Part shown: one piece after another, positions 32,829 to 42,151 of the stretch
How positions within the stretch are numbered: position 1 is the first letter of the stretch
How the letters are laid out: every line of letters starts with the position of its first letter
From: Inquilinus ginsengisoli_A
GTDB lineage: Bacteria; Pseudomonadota; Alphaproteobacteria; DSM-16000; Inquilinaceae
Direction of reading: 5' to 3'
Length of the DNA stretch: 64,000 bases
Assembly: GCF_031453975.1 (NCBI RefSeq)
Contig: NZ_JAVDPW010000010.1
Span: 302,106 to 366,105 of the forward strand
Program-made: the position numbers and the translations under genes
Notes under the pieces: generated by a model
Seen by the model: the letters and a program-made list of their open reading frames with translations, nothing else
What the model was told of the DNA's origin: nothing
Databases searched by the model: none

Positions 32829-34277
32829 TCACGCCCCGGCGTAGAAGATCAGCGACACCAGCGCGAACAGCGGCAGCAGGATGCCGCAGGACCAGGCCAT
32901 GTAGCCGAAGAAGCTGGGCATGGCGACGCCGCGCTCCTGCGCGATCGACCGCACCATGAAGTTCGGGGCGTTGCCGATATAGGTGTTGGCGCCCATGAAC
33001 ACCGCGCCGGCCGAGATGGCGCCGAGCGTCACCGCCCATTCGCCCATCAGGTGCTGCGGGTCGGCGCCGGCCATGTTGAAGAAGACGAGGTAGGTCGGTG
33101 CGTTGTCGAGAAAGCTCGACAGCCCGCCGGTCAGCCAGAAATAGGCCAGGTTGTTGGGCGCGCCGGCGCCGCCGACCAGGTCGACCAGCCCGGCCAGCGC
33201 CCCGTCGCGGCCGGCGCGCAGGATGGCGATCGCCGGCACGATGGTGAGGAAGATCGCGGCGAACAGCTTGCCGACCTCGACGATCGGGAACCAGTTGAAG
33301 TCGTTCAGCCTGCGGCTGTCCCGGCTGGTCAGCCCCCAGGACAGGCCGATGATGGCCAGAAGCAGCAGGTCGCGCACCAGATTCTCCAGCGCCACCGGCA
33401 CATGATAGACGGCCAGTTCGACGCCCGGACGCCAGACCCCGCTCATCAGCACCGCGGCGATCACGCCGGCCAGCAGCAGCAGGTTGATGCCGCCCTCCAG
33501 GCCGAACGGCACCCGCGCCTCCGGCGGCACCTCGCGCAACCGGTGCTCGCGCCGAAACAGCACGGTGTCGATCGCGAAGTACAGCGCCAGCAGCACCGCG
33601 GAGCAGAACAGCATCGGCAGGAACAGGTGCTGCGTCGGCCAGAAGAAGGACACGCCCTGCAGGAAGCCGAGGAACAGCGGCGGGTCGCCCAGCGGCGACA
33701 GGGCGCCGCCGATGTTGCCGGCCAGGAAGATGAAGAACACCACGGTGTGGACCCGGAAGCGCCGGTTCTCATTGGCGCGCAGCAGCGGCCGGATCAGCAG
33801 CATGCAGGCGCCGGTGGTGCCCATCCAGCTGGCGATGATGGTGCCGGTCAGCAGGATGCCGAGATTGACGGCGGGCGTGCCGACCAGCGTGCCCTTGAGA
33901 CGGACGCCGCCGGCGACGACGAACAGCGCCGCCAGCAGGATGATGAAGGGCAAATACTCGGTCAGCGCCACGGCCAGCACCTCGTACAGCGCGAGGTCGA
34001 GGCCGCGGAAGGCGGCGAAGGGCAGCAGGAAGGCCAGGCCCCAGAAGGCCGCGACCTTGCCGAAGTGATGGTGCCAGAACTGCGGCCGGACCAGCGGAAG
34101 CAGCGCGATCGACAGCAGGATGCCGACGAAGGGAATCAGCCAGGCCAGGCCGAGCGTCGCGCCGTCGAGATGCGGGGCACCCTCCGCCGCGGCCCGGGCC
34201 GGAAAGCTGGCCCCGGAGGCGACGAGCCCGGCCGCGGTCAAGGCGAGGGAGCGGCGGGCATGTCGGAGCACCGGCAT
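32829..34277 (-). CDS. nhaD: Sodium:proton antiporter, NhaD family
   Basis: Inner-membrane exchanger of 482 residues with about 12 helices, exporting sodium for protons. MPVLRHARRSLALTAAGLVA and the following ASFPARAA look like an added signal-like leader, then LAWLIPFVGILLSIALLPLV begins the ion-transporter domain. Family-type segments include LGILLTGTIIASWMGTTGA, GNIGGALSPLGDPPLFLGFL and LSSFLDNAPTYLVFFN. The ATG at 34277 has AAGGA six bases upstream; the frame extends much further but not plausibly. It is divergent from coxG. Confidence 0.88.
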   Translation of the reverse strand: MPVLRHARRSLALTAAGLVASGASFPARAAAEGAPHLDGATLGLAWLIPFVGILLSIALLPLVRPQFWHHHFGKVAAFWGLAFLLPFAAFRGLDLALYEVLAVALTEYLPFIILLAALFVVAGGVRLKGTLVGTPAVNLGILLTGTIIASWMGTTGACMLLIRPLLRANENRRFRVHTVVFFIFLAGNIGGALSPLGDPPLFLGFLQGVSFFWPTQHLFLPMLFCSAVLLALYFAIDTVLFRREHRLREVPPEARVPFGLEGGINLLLLAGVIAAVLMSGVWRPGVELAVYHVPVALENLVRDLLLLAIIGLSWGLTSRDSRRLNDFNWFPIVEVGKLFAAIFLTIVPAIAILRAGRDGALAGLVDLVGGAGAPNNLAYFWLTGGLSSFLDNAPTYLVFFNMAGADPQHLMGEWAVTLGAISAGAVFMGANTYIGNAPNFMVRSIAQERGVAMPSFFGYMAWSCGILLPLFALVSLIFYAGA

Positions 34278-34311
34278 GAAGATCCTTCTCGGTCCGGTTT
34301 CGGGCGGCGGG

Positions 34312-34340
34312 AGTATGGCGGCGCGAAACCGGGCGGCCAA
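34312..34340 (-). promoter_or_regulatory. Promoter candidate for nhaD
   Basis: On the minus strand TTGGCC (34335-34340), 17 bases, CATACT (34312-34317), 35 bases before the nhaD ATG. Confidence 0.4.
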
Positions 34341-34366
34341 CCTTTTCCGGCCTGTCGGATCCATCC

Positions 34367-34409
34367 GACCGAAGGTAGGGTTGTCGCGACGCACGGCCCG
34401 CACTAGCTT
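34367..34409 (+). promoter_or_regulatory. coxG promoter with half-site
   Basis: TTGTCG (34381-34386), 17 bases, TAGCTT (34404-34409). GACCGAAGGT lies just upstream at 34367-34376 and is repeated at 35265-35274 over the coxS promoter. Confidence 0.55.
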
Positions 34410-34452
34410 CGAGAGAATCGAGCCAATCCGCGCAGGACAAGGGAGCCGGACC

Positions 34453-35235
34453 ATGGAGATGACAGGCGAGCATCGGATCGCGGCGCCGCGGTCGGTGGTC
34501 TGGGACGGCCTCAACGACCCGGAGGTGCTGCGCCAGTCGATTCCCGGCTGCGACACCCTGGAAAAGACGTCGCCGACCGAGATGACGGCGACCGTCACCG
34601 CCAAGGTCGGGCCGGTCAAGGCCAGCTTCGGCGGCCAGGTCACCCTGTCCAACCTGAACCCGCCCGAGAGCTACACCATCTCCGGCGAGGGCAAGGGCGG
34701 CGCCGCCGGATTCGCCAAGGGTGGCGCCGACGTCAAGCTGGTCGAGGATGGCGACGGCACCCTGCTGCAATATGCGGTGAAGGCCAATATCGGCGGCAAG
34801 CTGGCGCAGCTCGGCGCCCGGCTGATCGACGGCACCGCCAAGAAGATGGCCGACGACTTCTTCGCCCGCTTCGCAGCCCTGATGGAGCAGCGCGCCCGTG
34901 CGGTTCCGGCCGCCGCGGCAGCGGTCGCGGTCGAGCCGATCAGCGCCGCACCGATTCTGCCGGAAGCGGCGGCGGCGATCGCCGATGTCCCGCCGCCGGT
35001 CCCGGCCGAGGCCGTGGTGAACCCGCCCAGCCCGGCCGAGGCACCGGCCGCGGCCTCCGCCCAGCCGATCCCGGCGCCGCGACCGGTGCCCGAGCCGGCT
35101 CCGCAAACCGCCGTGCCGCGGCCTTTGCCGGCCGCGGCACCGGTCGCCGAGGACCGCCGCGGAGGCCTGAGCCCGGCGATCTGGATCTCCGCCCTGATCG
35201 TGATCGTCCTGCTGCTGCTGTATCTTTATCTGTGA
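34453..35235 (+). CDS. coxG: CoxG-like protein with C-terminal membrane anchor
   Basis: A 260-residue protein with an N-terminal SRPBCC (CoxG) domain, about 1-150: MEMTGEHRIAAPRSVVWDGL, PEVLRQSIPGCDTLEK and ANIGGKLAQLGARLIDGTAK. A long Pro/Ala linker (150-235) leads to one helix, SPAIWISALIVIVLLLLYLYL (residues 240-260; 21 residues, the last being the C-terminus), so it is tail-anchored to the membrane. CoxG in Oligotropha recruits CO dehydrogenase to the inner membrane; here it likely anchors the hydroxylase. The ATG at 34453 follows GGGAGCCGG. Confidence 0.9.
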   Translation: MEMTGEHRIAAPRSVVWDGLNDPEVLRQSIPGCDTLEKTSPTEMTATVTAKVGPVKASFGGQVTLSNLNPPESYTISGEGKGGAAGFAKGGADVKLVEDGDGTLLQYAVKANIGGKLAQLGARLIDGTAKKMADDFFARFAALMEQRARAVPAAAAAVAVEPISAAPILPEAAAAIADVPPPVPAEAVVNPPSPAEAPAAASAQPIPAPRPVPEPAPQTAVPRPLPAAAPVAEDRRGGLSPAIWISALIVIVLLLLYLYL

Positions 35236-35246
35236 CATCGTCGCGA

Positions 35247-35291
35247 CCGACCTTCGGCCGGCTTGACCGAAGGTCGGACGAAACCTAGCCT
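35247..35291 (+). promoter_or_regulatory. coxS promoter with inverted repeat over the -35 box
   Basis: TTGACC (35263-35268), 17 bases, TAGCCT (35286-35291). CCGACCTTCGG (35247-35257) and CCGAAGGTCGG (35267-35277) are perfect 11-base arms, nine bases apart, flanking and overlapping the -35 box. It could also act as a coxG terminator, but no T run follows. Confidence 0.55.
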
Positions 35292-35388
35292 TCCCCCCGG
35301 GTGGCCTGATCGATCGCCTGCAAGCGGCACGAACAACAGCCGTGGCCGGGGTCGATCAGCCGGATGGATGCCAGCTTGGGAGGAATTG

Positions 35389-35880
<492 letters not shown>

Positions 35881-35893
35881 GGGGGGCGGCACC

Positions 35894-38260
35894 ATGGCAC
35901 ATGACGGCATCGGCGCCCCGCTGCGCCGCAAGGAGGATTTCCGCTTCCTGACCGGCAACGGTCACTACACCGACGACATCAACCGTCCCGGCCAGGCCTT
36001 CGCCTATTTCCTGCGCTCGCCGGTGGCGCATGCCCGGATTCGCAGCATCGACACCAGCGCGGCCGCGGCTGCGCCTGGCGTGGTCGCGATCTTCACCGGC
36101 GACGACCTGGCCAAGGACAAGATCGGCGGCCTGATCTGCGGCTGGATGGTCAAGTCGAAGAACGGCGAGCCGATGAAGGCCGGGCCGCACCCGGCGCTGG
36201 CCCAGGGCAAGGTTCGCTATGTCGGCGACCATGTCGCGGTGGTGATCGCCGAGACCAAGGACCAGGCCAAGGACGCGGCCGAGAAGATCGAGGTCGACTA
36301 CGAGGAGCTGCCGGCCGTCGTCGCCACCAATTCGGCCCGCAAGGCCGGCGCCGCGCTGGTGCATGACGATATCCCCGCCAACACGGTCTATGAGTGGGAG
36401 CTGGGCAACAAGGCCGATGTCGAGGCCGCCTTCGCCCGCGCCTCCCACGTCACCAAGCTGGACCTGGAGAACAACCGGCTGATCCCGAACGCGATGGAAC
36501 CGCGCGCGGCGATCGGCGAATACGACCGCGGCTCGGACAGCTTCACCCTGCACACCACCAGCCAGAACCCGCATGTGGCGCGGCTGGTGCTGTCCGCCTT
36601 CATCGGCATCGCGCCGGAGCACAAGCTGCGGGTGATCGCGCCCGATGTCGGCGGCGGCTTCGGATCGAAGATCTTCATCTATGCCGAGGAGACGGTCTGC
36701 GTCTGGGCGGCCAAGAAGGTCGGCCGGCCGGTGAAGTGGACCGGTGAGCGCAGCGAGAGCTTCCTGGCCGATGCGCATGGCCGCGACCATGTCACCCATG
36801 CCGAGCTGGCGATGGACCAGGACGGCAAGTTCCTGGCCCTGCGCGTCCACACCACGGCCAATCTCGGCGCCTATCTCTCCACCTTCGCCAGCTGCGTGCC
36901 GACCTATCTCTACGCGCCGCTGCTGTCGGGCCAATACGCGATCCCGGCGATCTATGCCGAGGTCGACGGCGTCTACACCAACACCGCACCGGTCGACGCC
37001 TATCGTGGCGCCGGGCGGCCGGAGGCGACCTACGTCATCGAGCACATCGTCGAGCTGGCGGCGCGCGAGATGAAGCTGGACCCGGCGGAGATCCGCCGCC
37101 GCAACTTCGTGCAGCCGACCCAGTACCCGTACCAGACGCCCGTGATCATGACCTATGATTGCGGCGACTATCCCCAGGCGATGACGGCGGCGCTGAAGCT
37201 GGCCGATTATGACGGCTTCCCGGCCCGCAAGGCCGAGAGCGCCGGCCGCGGCAAGCTGCGCGGCATCGGCTTCTCCAGCTACATCGAGGCCTGCGGCATC
37301 GCGCCCTCGGCCGCGGTCGGGTCGCTCGGCGCCGGCGTCGGCCTGTGGGAATCGGCCAAGATCCGCTTCAACCCGACCGGCAACGTCACGGTCCACACCG
37401 GCAGCCACAGCCACGGCCAGGGTCACGAGACGACCTTCGCCCAGCTGATGTCGAGCTATCTCGGCGTGCCGGCCGACCAGGTCGAGGTCGTGCATGGCGA
37501 CACCGACAAGACGCCGTTCGGCATGGGCACCTACGGTTCGCGCTCGCTCGCCGTCGGCGGCTCCGCCATCGTCAAGGCGGCGGAGAAGATCATCGCCAAG
37601 GGCAAGAAGATCGCGGCCCACCAGCTCGAGGCGGCCGAGGCCGACATCGAGTTCAAGGACGGCAAGTTCACCGTCGCCGGCACCGACCGGGCCAAGACGA
37701 TCCAGGAGGTCGCCTTCGCCGCCTATGTCCCGCACAACTATCCCGCGGGGGTGGAACCGGGGCTGGAGGAAAGCGCCTTCTACGACCCGATCAACTTCAC
37801 CTTCCCGGCCGGCACCCAGATCTGCGAGGTCGAGGTCGACCCCGACACCGGCATCGTCACCATCGCCAACTACTCGGCGGTCGACGATTTCGGGCGGGTG
37901 ATCAACCCGATGATCGTCGAAGGCCAGGTCCATGGCGGCCTCGCCCAGGGCCTGGGCCAGGCGATGATGGAGAACTGCGCCTACGACCTGGAGACCGGGC
38001 AGCTCTTGACCGGATCCTTCATGGATTACTGCATGCCGCGGGCCGACGACCTGCCGAGCTTCAATGTCGGCATGATCGAGACCGTCAACCCCTCCAACCC
38101 GCTCGGGGTGAAGGGCTGCGGCGAGGCCGGGGCGATCGCGGCGCCGCCGGCGCTGATGAACGCGATCACCGATGCCATCGGCCGCGACATGAACATGCCG
38201 GCGACGCCGGAACGGGTGTGGCGGGCGATCCACAGCGCCCCCGCCCTGGCGGCCGAGTAA
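35894..38260 (+). CDS. coxL: Molybdenum hydroxylase large subunit, form II CODH-like
   Basis: Molybdopterin-binding subunit of 788 residues. It carries the a/b hammerhead domain at the N-terminus (TDDINRPGQAFAYFLRSPVA), GGGFGSK for cofactor binding near 255, AYRGAGR at 369-375 and the active-site Glu744 in KGCGEAGAIAAPPAL. True CO dehydrogenase (form I) has AYXCSFR with a Cys ligand to copper at the middle position; here Cys and its neighbours are replaced, so CO oxidation is unlikely or at least unproven. Substrates of form II enzymes are mostly unknown, perhaps aldehydes, purines or aromatics. It starts 13 bases after coxS. Confidence 0.93.
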   Translation: MAHDGIGAPLRRKEDFRFLTGNGHYTDDINRPGQAFAYFLRSPVAHARIRSIDTSAAAAAPGVVAIFTGDDLAKDKIGGLICGWMVKSKNGEPMKAGPHPALAQGKVRYVGDHVAVVIAETKDQAKDAAEKIEVDYEELPAVVATNSARKAGAALVHDDIPANTVYEWELGNKADVEAAFARASHVTKLDLENNRLIPNAMEPRAAIGEYDRGSDSFTLHTTSQNPHVARLVLSAFIGIAPEHKLRVIAPDVGGGFGSKIFIYAEETVCVWAAKKVGRPVKWTGERSESFLADAHGRDHVTHAELAMDQDGKFLALRVHTTANLGAYLSTFASCVPTYLYAPLLSGQYAIPAIYAEVDGVYTNTAPVDAYRGAGRPEATYVIEHIVELAAREMKLDPAEIRRRNFVQPTQYPYQTPVIMTYDCGDYPQAMTAALKLADYDGFPARKAESAGRGKLRGIGFSSYIEACGIAPSAAVGSLGAGVGLWESAKIRFNPTGNVTVHTGSHSHGQGHETTFAQLMSSYLGVPADQVEVVHGDTDKTPFGMGTYGSRSLAVGGSAIVKAAEKIIAKGKKIAAHQLEAAEADIEFKDGKFTVAGTDRAKTIQEVAFAAYVPHNYPAGVEPGLEESAFYDPINFTFPAGTQICEVEVDPDTGIVTIANYSAVDDFGRVINPMIVEGQVHGGLAQGLGQAMMENCAYDLETGQLLTGSFMDYCMPRADDLPSFNVGMIETVNPSNPLGVKGCGEAGAIAAPPALMNAITDAIGRDMNMPATPERVWRAIHSAPALAAE

Positions 38261-38272
38261 GGAGAGAAAGCC

Positions 38273-39070
38273 ATGTATGCGTTCAACTATCACAAGGCGT
38301 CCTCCGCGGCCGATGCGGTGGCCAAGCTGGGCGCCGCATCCGACGGCAAGTTCCTGGCCGGCGGCATGACCCTGATCCCGACCCTGAAGCAGCGCCTGGC
38401 CTCGCCCTCGGACGTGGTCGACCTCGGCGGTGCGGCGGAGCTGAAGGGGATCAAGGAGGAGAATGGCGGCCTGACCATCGGCGCCATGACCACCCATGCC
38501 ACGGTCGCGAACTCCGAAGTGGCGCAGCGGGTGATCCCCGCCCTCGCCGTCCTGGCCGGAGACATCGGCGACGCCCAGGTGCGCAACCGCGGCACCATCG
38601 GCGGGTCGGTCGCCAACAACGACCCCAGCGCCGACTACCCCTCGGCGGTGCTGGCGCTGGGCGCCACCATCCGCACCACCAAGCGCGAGATCGCGGCGGA
38701 CGGCTACTTCCAGGGCCTGTTCACCACCGACCTGGCCGAGGACGAGCTGATCACCGCGATCCACTTCCCGAAGCCGGAGAAGGCCGCCTACATCAAGTTC
38801 GACAACCCCGCCAGCCGCTACGCCATGGTCGGGGTGTTCGTCGCCAAGACCGCCGGCGGCATCCGCGTCGCGGTGACCGGCGCCGGATCCGACGGCGTCT
38901 TCCGCTGGGCCGAGGCCGAGCAGGCCCTGGCCGGCAATTTCGCGCCGGCGGCGCTGGACGGGCTGTCGGTGTCGCCTGATGACATGAACGGCGACATCCA
39001 TGCCTCGGCCGAATACCGGGCGCATCTGGTCAAGGTCATGGCCAAGCGCGCGGTGCAAGCCGCCGGCTGA
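38273..39070 (+). CDS. coxM: Molybdenum hydroxylase medium subunit, FAD-binding
   Basis: Flavoprotein subunit of 265 residues. FAD pyrophosphate motifs are FLAGGMTLIPTLK (near 28-40) and RNRGTIGGSVANNDPSADYP (near 105-123), as in CoxM and related medium subunits. The C-terminal CO_deh_flav_C domain begins near 160 (YIKFDNPASRYAMVGVFVA). Gene order S-L-M differs from the classical coxMSL of Oligotropha. A strong terminator-like hairpin follows 15 bases after the stop. Confidence 0.95.
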   Translation: MYAFNYHKASSAADAVAKLGAASDGKFLAGGMTLIPTLKQRLASPSDVVDLGGAAELKGIKEENGGLTIGAMTTHATVANSEVAQRVIPALAVLAGDIGDAQVRNRGTIGGSVANNDPSADYPSAVLALGATIRTTKREIAADGYFQGLFTTDLAEDELITAIHFPKPEKAAYIKFDNPASRYAMVGVFVAKTAGGIRVAVTGAGSDGVFRWAEAEQALAGNFAPAALDGLSVSPDDMNGDIHASAEYRAHLVKVMAKRAVQAAG

Positions 39071-39084
39071 CACAGTCCTCAAGG

Positions 39085-39119
39085 AGACGGCCCGCTGCGG
39101 GAGACCGCGCGGGCCGTTT
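39085..39119 (+). terminator. Terminator after coxM
   Basis: ACGGCCCGC (39085-39093) and GCGGGCCGT (39107-39115) pair, and inner GCGG/CCGC (39095-39098 and 39103-39106) extends the stem with one bulged T, giving 13 pairs and a four-base loop. TTTCC follows. This ends the coxG-coxM unit before the cyclase gene. Confidence 0.7.
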
Positions 39120-39212
39120 CCACGACCGGGTTTCGGCCGCATGGTCCGGGTGGCGGCACGCGGGAATCGCCCCCATCCTCTTCCCGAAACCGCAACGAAA
39201 CCCCATTCTGGA

Positions 39213-40421
39213 ATGATGTCCGATCCCGCCGAGATCATCGACTGGCTGCTCGGGCCGGCCCGCACCCTGCCCTCGCCGGCTCCCATGCTGCAGGAGCTGG
39301 CCGGGCGCCTGGTCCGGGCCGGGCTGCCGCTGTGGCGGCTGACCTTCCACCTGCCGCAGTTCCATCCGCTGATCGGCGCCGCCACCTATGAGTGGCGGCC
39401 GAAAGCGGCGGCGGTGCGCGAGATCCGGTTCGATCGCGAACTAGCCGAAGGGCCGGGATACCGCAGCAGCCCGATCGCGGTGATGCACCAGACCGCCGGC
39501 ATGGTACGACGCCGCCTGACTGGCCCTGGAGCGCTGGTCGACTTCCCGGTGCTGGAGGAGCTGCGTGACGAAGGTGCCGTGGATTACGTGCTGCTGCCGA
39601 TGGTGTTCGGCACCGGCCGCAGGACCTCGGGCTTCGGCATGGTCTCCGACCAGCCGGCCGGCTTCGACGACGCCCAGATCGCCTTCGTCGAGCGGATCCT
39701 GCCGGCGCTGAGCGCGGTCTGCGAGATCATGGTCGACCGCCAGAAGACCGAACACCTGCTCGACACCTATGTCGGGCACGAGGCCGCGCGCCGGATCCTG
39801 GATGGCGAGATCGTCCGCGGCGGCGCCCAATCGCTGGAGGCGGTGATCCTGTTCTGCGACATGCGCGGCTTCACCGCCCGGGCCGAGGCGACGCCGCGCG
39901 ACGCGCTGCTGCAGCTGATGAACGAGTACTTCACCATCATCGTCGGCGCGATCCAGACCGCGGGCGGCGAGGTGCTGAAGTTCATGGGCGACGGCATCCT
40001 GGCGATCTTCCGCATCGGCGACGGCGAGGACACGGCCGAGGCCTGCGCCCGGGCGCTGATCGGCGCGCTCGACGCCTTCGCCGGCCTCGACGCCATGAAT
40101 GTGCGGCGCCGGGCCGAGGGGCTGGACGAGATCCGCGCCGGCATCGCCCTGCATTTCGGCGAGGTCATCTTCGGCAATATCGGCGCGCCGGACCGGCTGG
40201 ACTTCACCGTGGTCGGGCCCGAGGTGAACCGGGCGGCGCGGATCGAGCAGATGACCAAGCTGGTCGGCCAGCGCATCCTGACCTCGGCCCGCTTCGCCGA
40301 GCTGTGCCCGGTGCGCCTGATCTCCGTCGGCACCCGCCGGCTGCGCGGCGTGCCCCGGCCGCAGGAGCTGTTCACCCCGGCCGCGGAGCTGCGCGGCGAG
40401 AAGATCCCGGATGCGGCGTAG
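39213..40421 (+). CDS. Class III adenylate/guanylate cyclase
   Basis: A 402-residue soluble nucleotide cyclase making cAMP or cGMP. Residues 1-175 are an N-terminal domain of unknown type with possible sensory function (GMVRRRLTGPGALVDFPVLE). The catalytic domain starts near 207: metal-binding Asp216 in LFCDMRGFT and Asp260 in VLKFMGDGILAIF, then DFTVVGPEVNRAARIEQMTK with the transition-state Asn and Arg. The double ATG 39213/39216 leaves the start open by one codon. It stands between coxM and coxD, on the same strand but after a terminator, so any role in the cox system is inferred. Confidence 0.9.
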   Translation: MMSDPAEIIDWLLGPARTLPSPAPMLQELAGRLVRAGLPLWRLTFHLPQFHPLIGAATYEWRPKAAAVREIRFDRELAEGPGYRSSPIAVMHQTAGMVRRRLTGPGALVDFPVLEELRDEGAVDYVLLPMVFGTGRRTSGFGMVSDQPAGFDDAQIAFVERILPALSAVCEIMVDRQKTEHLLDTYVGHEAARRILDGEIVRGGAQSLEAVILFCDMRGFTARAEATPRDALLQLMNEYFTIIVGAIQTAGGEVLKFMGDGILAIFRIGDGEDTAEACARALIGALDAFAGLDAMNVRRRAEGLDEIRAGIALHFGEVIFGNIGAPDRLDFTVVGPEVNRAARIEQMTKLVGQRILTSARFAELCPVRLISVGTRRLRGVPRPQELFTPAAELRGEKIPDAA

Positions 40422-40462
40422 CGCCTGGCCGGATCACTTTGCGCCCCCGTCCACCTCACCCT

Positions 40463-40551
40463 CGTCATTGCGAGCGCAGCCAATCCATCCATCGGGCAGC
40501 CCGCACCGGCGCCATGGATTGCTTCGTCGGCTTCGCCTCCTCGCAATGACG
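40463..40551. repeat. Palindromic dispersed repeat, full copy
   Basis: Outer arms CGTCATTGCGAG (40463-40474) and CTCGCAATGACG (40540-40551) are perfect complements; inner arms CAATCCAT (40481-40488) and ATGGATTG (40514-40521) are as well. A second, half copy lies at 63739-63778. The whole intergenic stretch 40422-40640 holds no gene. Confidence 0.85.
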
Positions 40552-40640
40552 GTGAAGGCGAATGAGAGGCGGCGCGACAAGGCCGAAGCTGGTTCCCCGC
40601 CGCCCATCGCTCTATCCTGCCCGAAACTGGGATTCGTCTG

Positions 40641-41588
40641 ATGAACGCTGTCGCCCTGCCCACCTCCGTCGAGGACACCCTCGCGCTCCTCTCCCGCGGC
40701 GACTATGTCGCCGACCGGCCGCTGGCGACCGCGCTGTTCCTCGCCCTGCGCCTGAAGCGGCCGCTGTTCCTGGAGGGCGAGGCCGGGGTCGGCAAGACCG
40801 AGATCGCCAAGGTGCTGTCGGCCACGCTGGGCCGGCGACTGGTGCGGCTGCAATGCTACGAGGGCCTCGACATCTCCTCGGCGGTCTACGAGTGGAACTA
40901 CCAGCGCCAGATGCTGGAGATCCGCCTGGCCGAGGCCGGCGGCGCGCAGGACCGCGACCAGCTGGCCCGCGACATCTTCGACGAGCGCTTCCTGATCCGC
41001 CGGCCGTTGCTGCAGGCACTGGAGCCCGACATCACCGGGCCGGCGGTGCTGCTGATCGACGAGCTGGACCGCACCGACGAGCCCTTCGAGGCCTTCCTGC
41101 TGGAGGTGCTGTCCGACTTCCAGGTGACCATCCCGGAGCTCGGCACCATCAAGGCGGCCGAACCGCCGATCGTCATCGTCACCTCGAATCGCACCCGCGA
41201 GATCCATGACGCGCTGAAGCGCCGCTGCTTCTACCATTGGGTCGACTACCCCAATGCCGAGCGCGAGCGCGCCATCCTGCACGCCAAGGCGCCCGGCACG
41301 CCGGCGGCGCTGAGCGCCCAGATCGTCGCCTTCGTGCAGAAGCTGCGGCGGTTGGACCTGTTCAAGCAGCCGGGCGTGGCCGAGACCCTGGACTGGGCGC
41401 AGGCGCTGACCGAGCTGGACGTGCTGGAGCTCGACCCCGACGTGGTGCGCGACACGCTCGGCACCATCCTGAAGTACCAGGACGACATCGAACGGATCCA
41501 GGGCGCCGAGGCGGCGAGCCTGCTGTCCGAGATGCGGGCGGAGATGACCGCGGCGGCGGCGGCCGGCACCGTGTCCCTGCCGGTATGA
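40641..41588 (+). CDS. coxD: MoxR-family AAA+ ATPase (CoxD-like)
   Basis: A 315-residue AAA+ chaperone-like ATPase. Walker A is EGEAGVGKTEIAKVL, Walker B VLLIDELDRTDEPFEAFLLE, sensor 1 IVIVTSNRTREIHDALKRRC with the MoxR-type arginine finger, and C-terminal helical lid. CoxD is needed for inserting sulfur and copper into the CO dehydrogenase active site in Oligotropha, working with CoxE; here it likely matures the molybdenum centre. The stop overlaps the GNAT start (ATGA). Confidence 0.93.
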   Translation: MNAVALPTSVEDTLALLSRGDYVADRPLATALFLALRLKRPLFLEGEAGVGKTEIAKVLSATLGRRLVRLQCYEGLDISSAVYEWNYQRQMLEIRLAEAGGAQDRDQLARDIFDERFLIRRPLLQALEPDITGPAVLLIDELDRTDEPFEAFLLEVLSDFQVTIPELGTIKAAEPPIVIVTSNRTREIHDALKRRCFYHWVDYPNAERERAILHAKAPGTPAALSAQIVAFVQKLRRLDLFKQPGVAETLDWAQALTELDVLELDPDVVRDTLGTILKYQDDIERIQGAEAASLLSEMRAEMTAAAAAGTVSLPV

Positions 41589-42151
41589 GCGACGGCGGTT
41601 TCGCCCCGATCCAGACCGAACGGCTGGTCCTGCGGCGCTTCGCGGCGCGGGATGCCGCGGCGTTCCGGGCCTATCGCGACGACCCCGAGGTCGCGCGCTG
41701 GCAGGGCTGGAGCGGCTGCAGCGAGGCCGAGGCCGAAGCCTTCGTCGCCGACATGGCCGTGGCCGCCTGGGACCGGCCCGGCCAATGGTTCCAGGTCGCC
41801 ATCGCCGACCGGGCGACGGATGGGCTGGTCGGCGACATCGGCGTCCATGTCCTGGCCGATGACGCGCGGCTGGTCGAACTCGGCGCCACCCTTGCCGCCG
41901 CGGCCCAGGGCCATGGCTATGCCACCGAGGCGCTGGACGCGCTGATCCGCCACCTGTTCGTGGACCTGGGCAAGCATCGCCTGCAGGCCAGCCTCGACCC
42001 GCGCAACCGGTCCTCCGCCGCCCTGTTCGAGCGGCTGGGCTTCCGCCGCGAGGCGCAGTTCCGGCGCTCCGTCTGGATCAAGGGCGAATGGTGCGACGAC
42101 GACGTCTACGCCCTGCTCGCCGAAGACCGGGGCGGCCGCGATGCCGCCTGA
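41585..42151 (+). CDS. GNAT N-acetyltransferase, RimJ/RimL-like
   Basis: A 188-residue acetyltransferase inserted between coxD and coxE. It shows QTERLVLRRFAARDAAAFRA, the dipeptide-rich GATLAAAAQGHGYATEALDA (acetyl-CoA loop QGHGYA) and NRSSAALFERLGFRREAQFR at the end, as in RimJ/RimL. ATGA overlap upstream and an 11-base overlap downstream with coxE show it is a true operon member, which is unusual for cox clusters. Target unknown; N-terminal acetylation of a protein partner is one possibility. Confidence 0.87.
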   Translation: MSDGGFAPIQTERLVLRRFAARDAAAFRAYRDDPEVARWQGWSGCSEAEAEAFVADMAVAAWDRPGQWFQVAIADRATDGLVGDIGVHVLADDARLVELGATLAAAAQGHGYATEALDALIRHLFVDLGKHRLQASLDPRNRSSAALFERLGFRREAQFRRSVWIKGEWCDDDVYALLAEDRGGRDAA

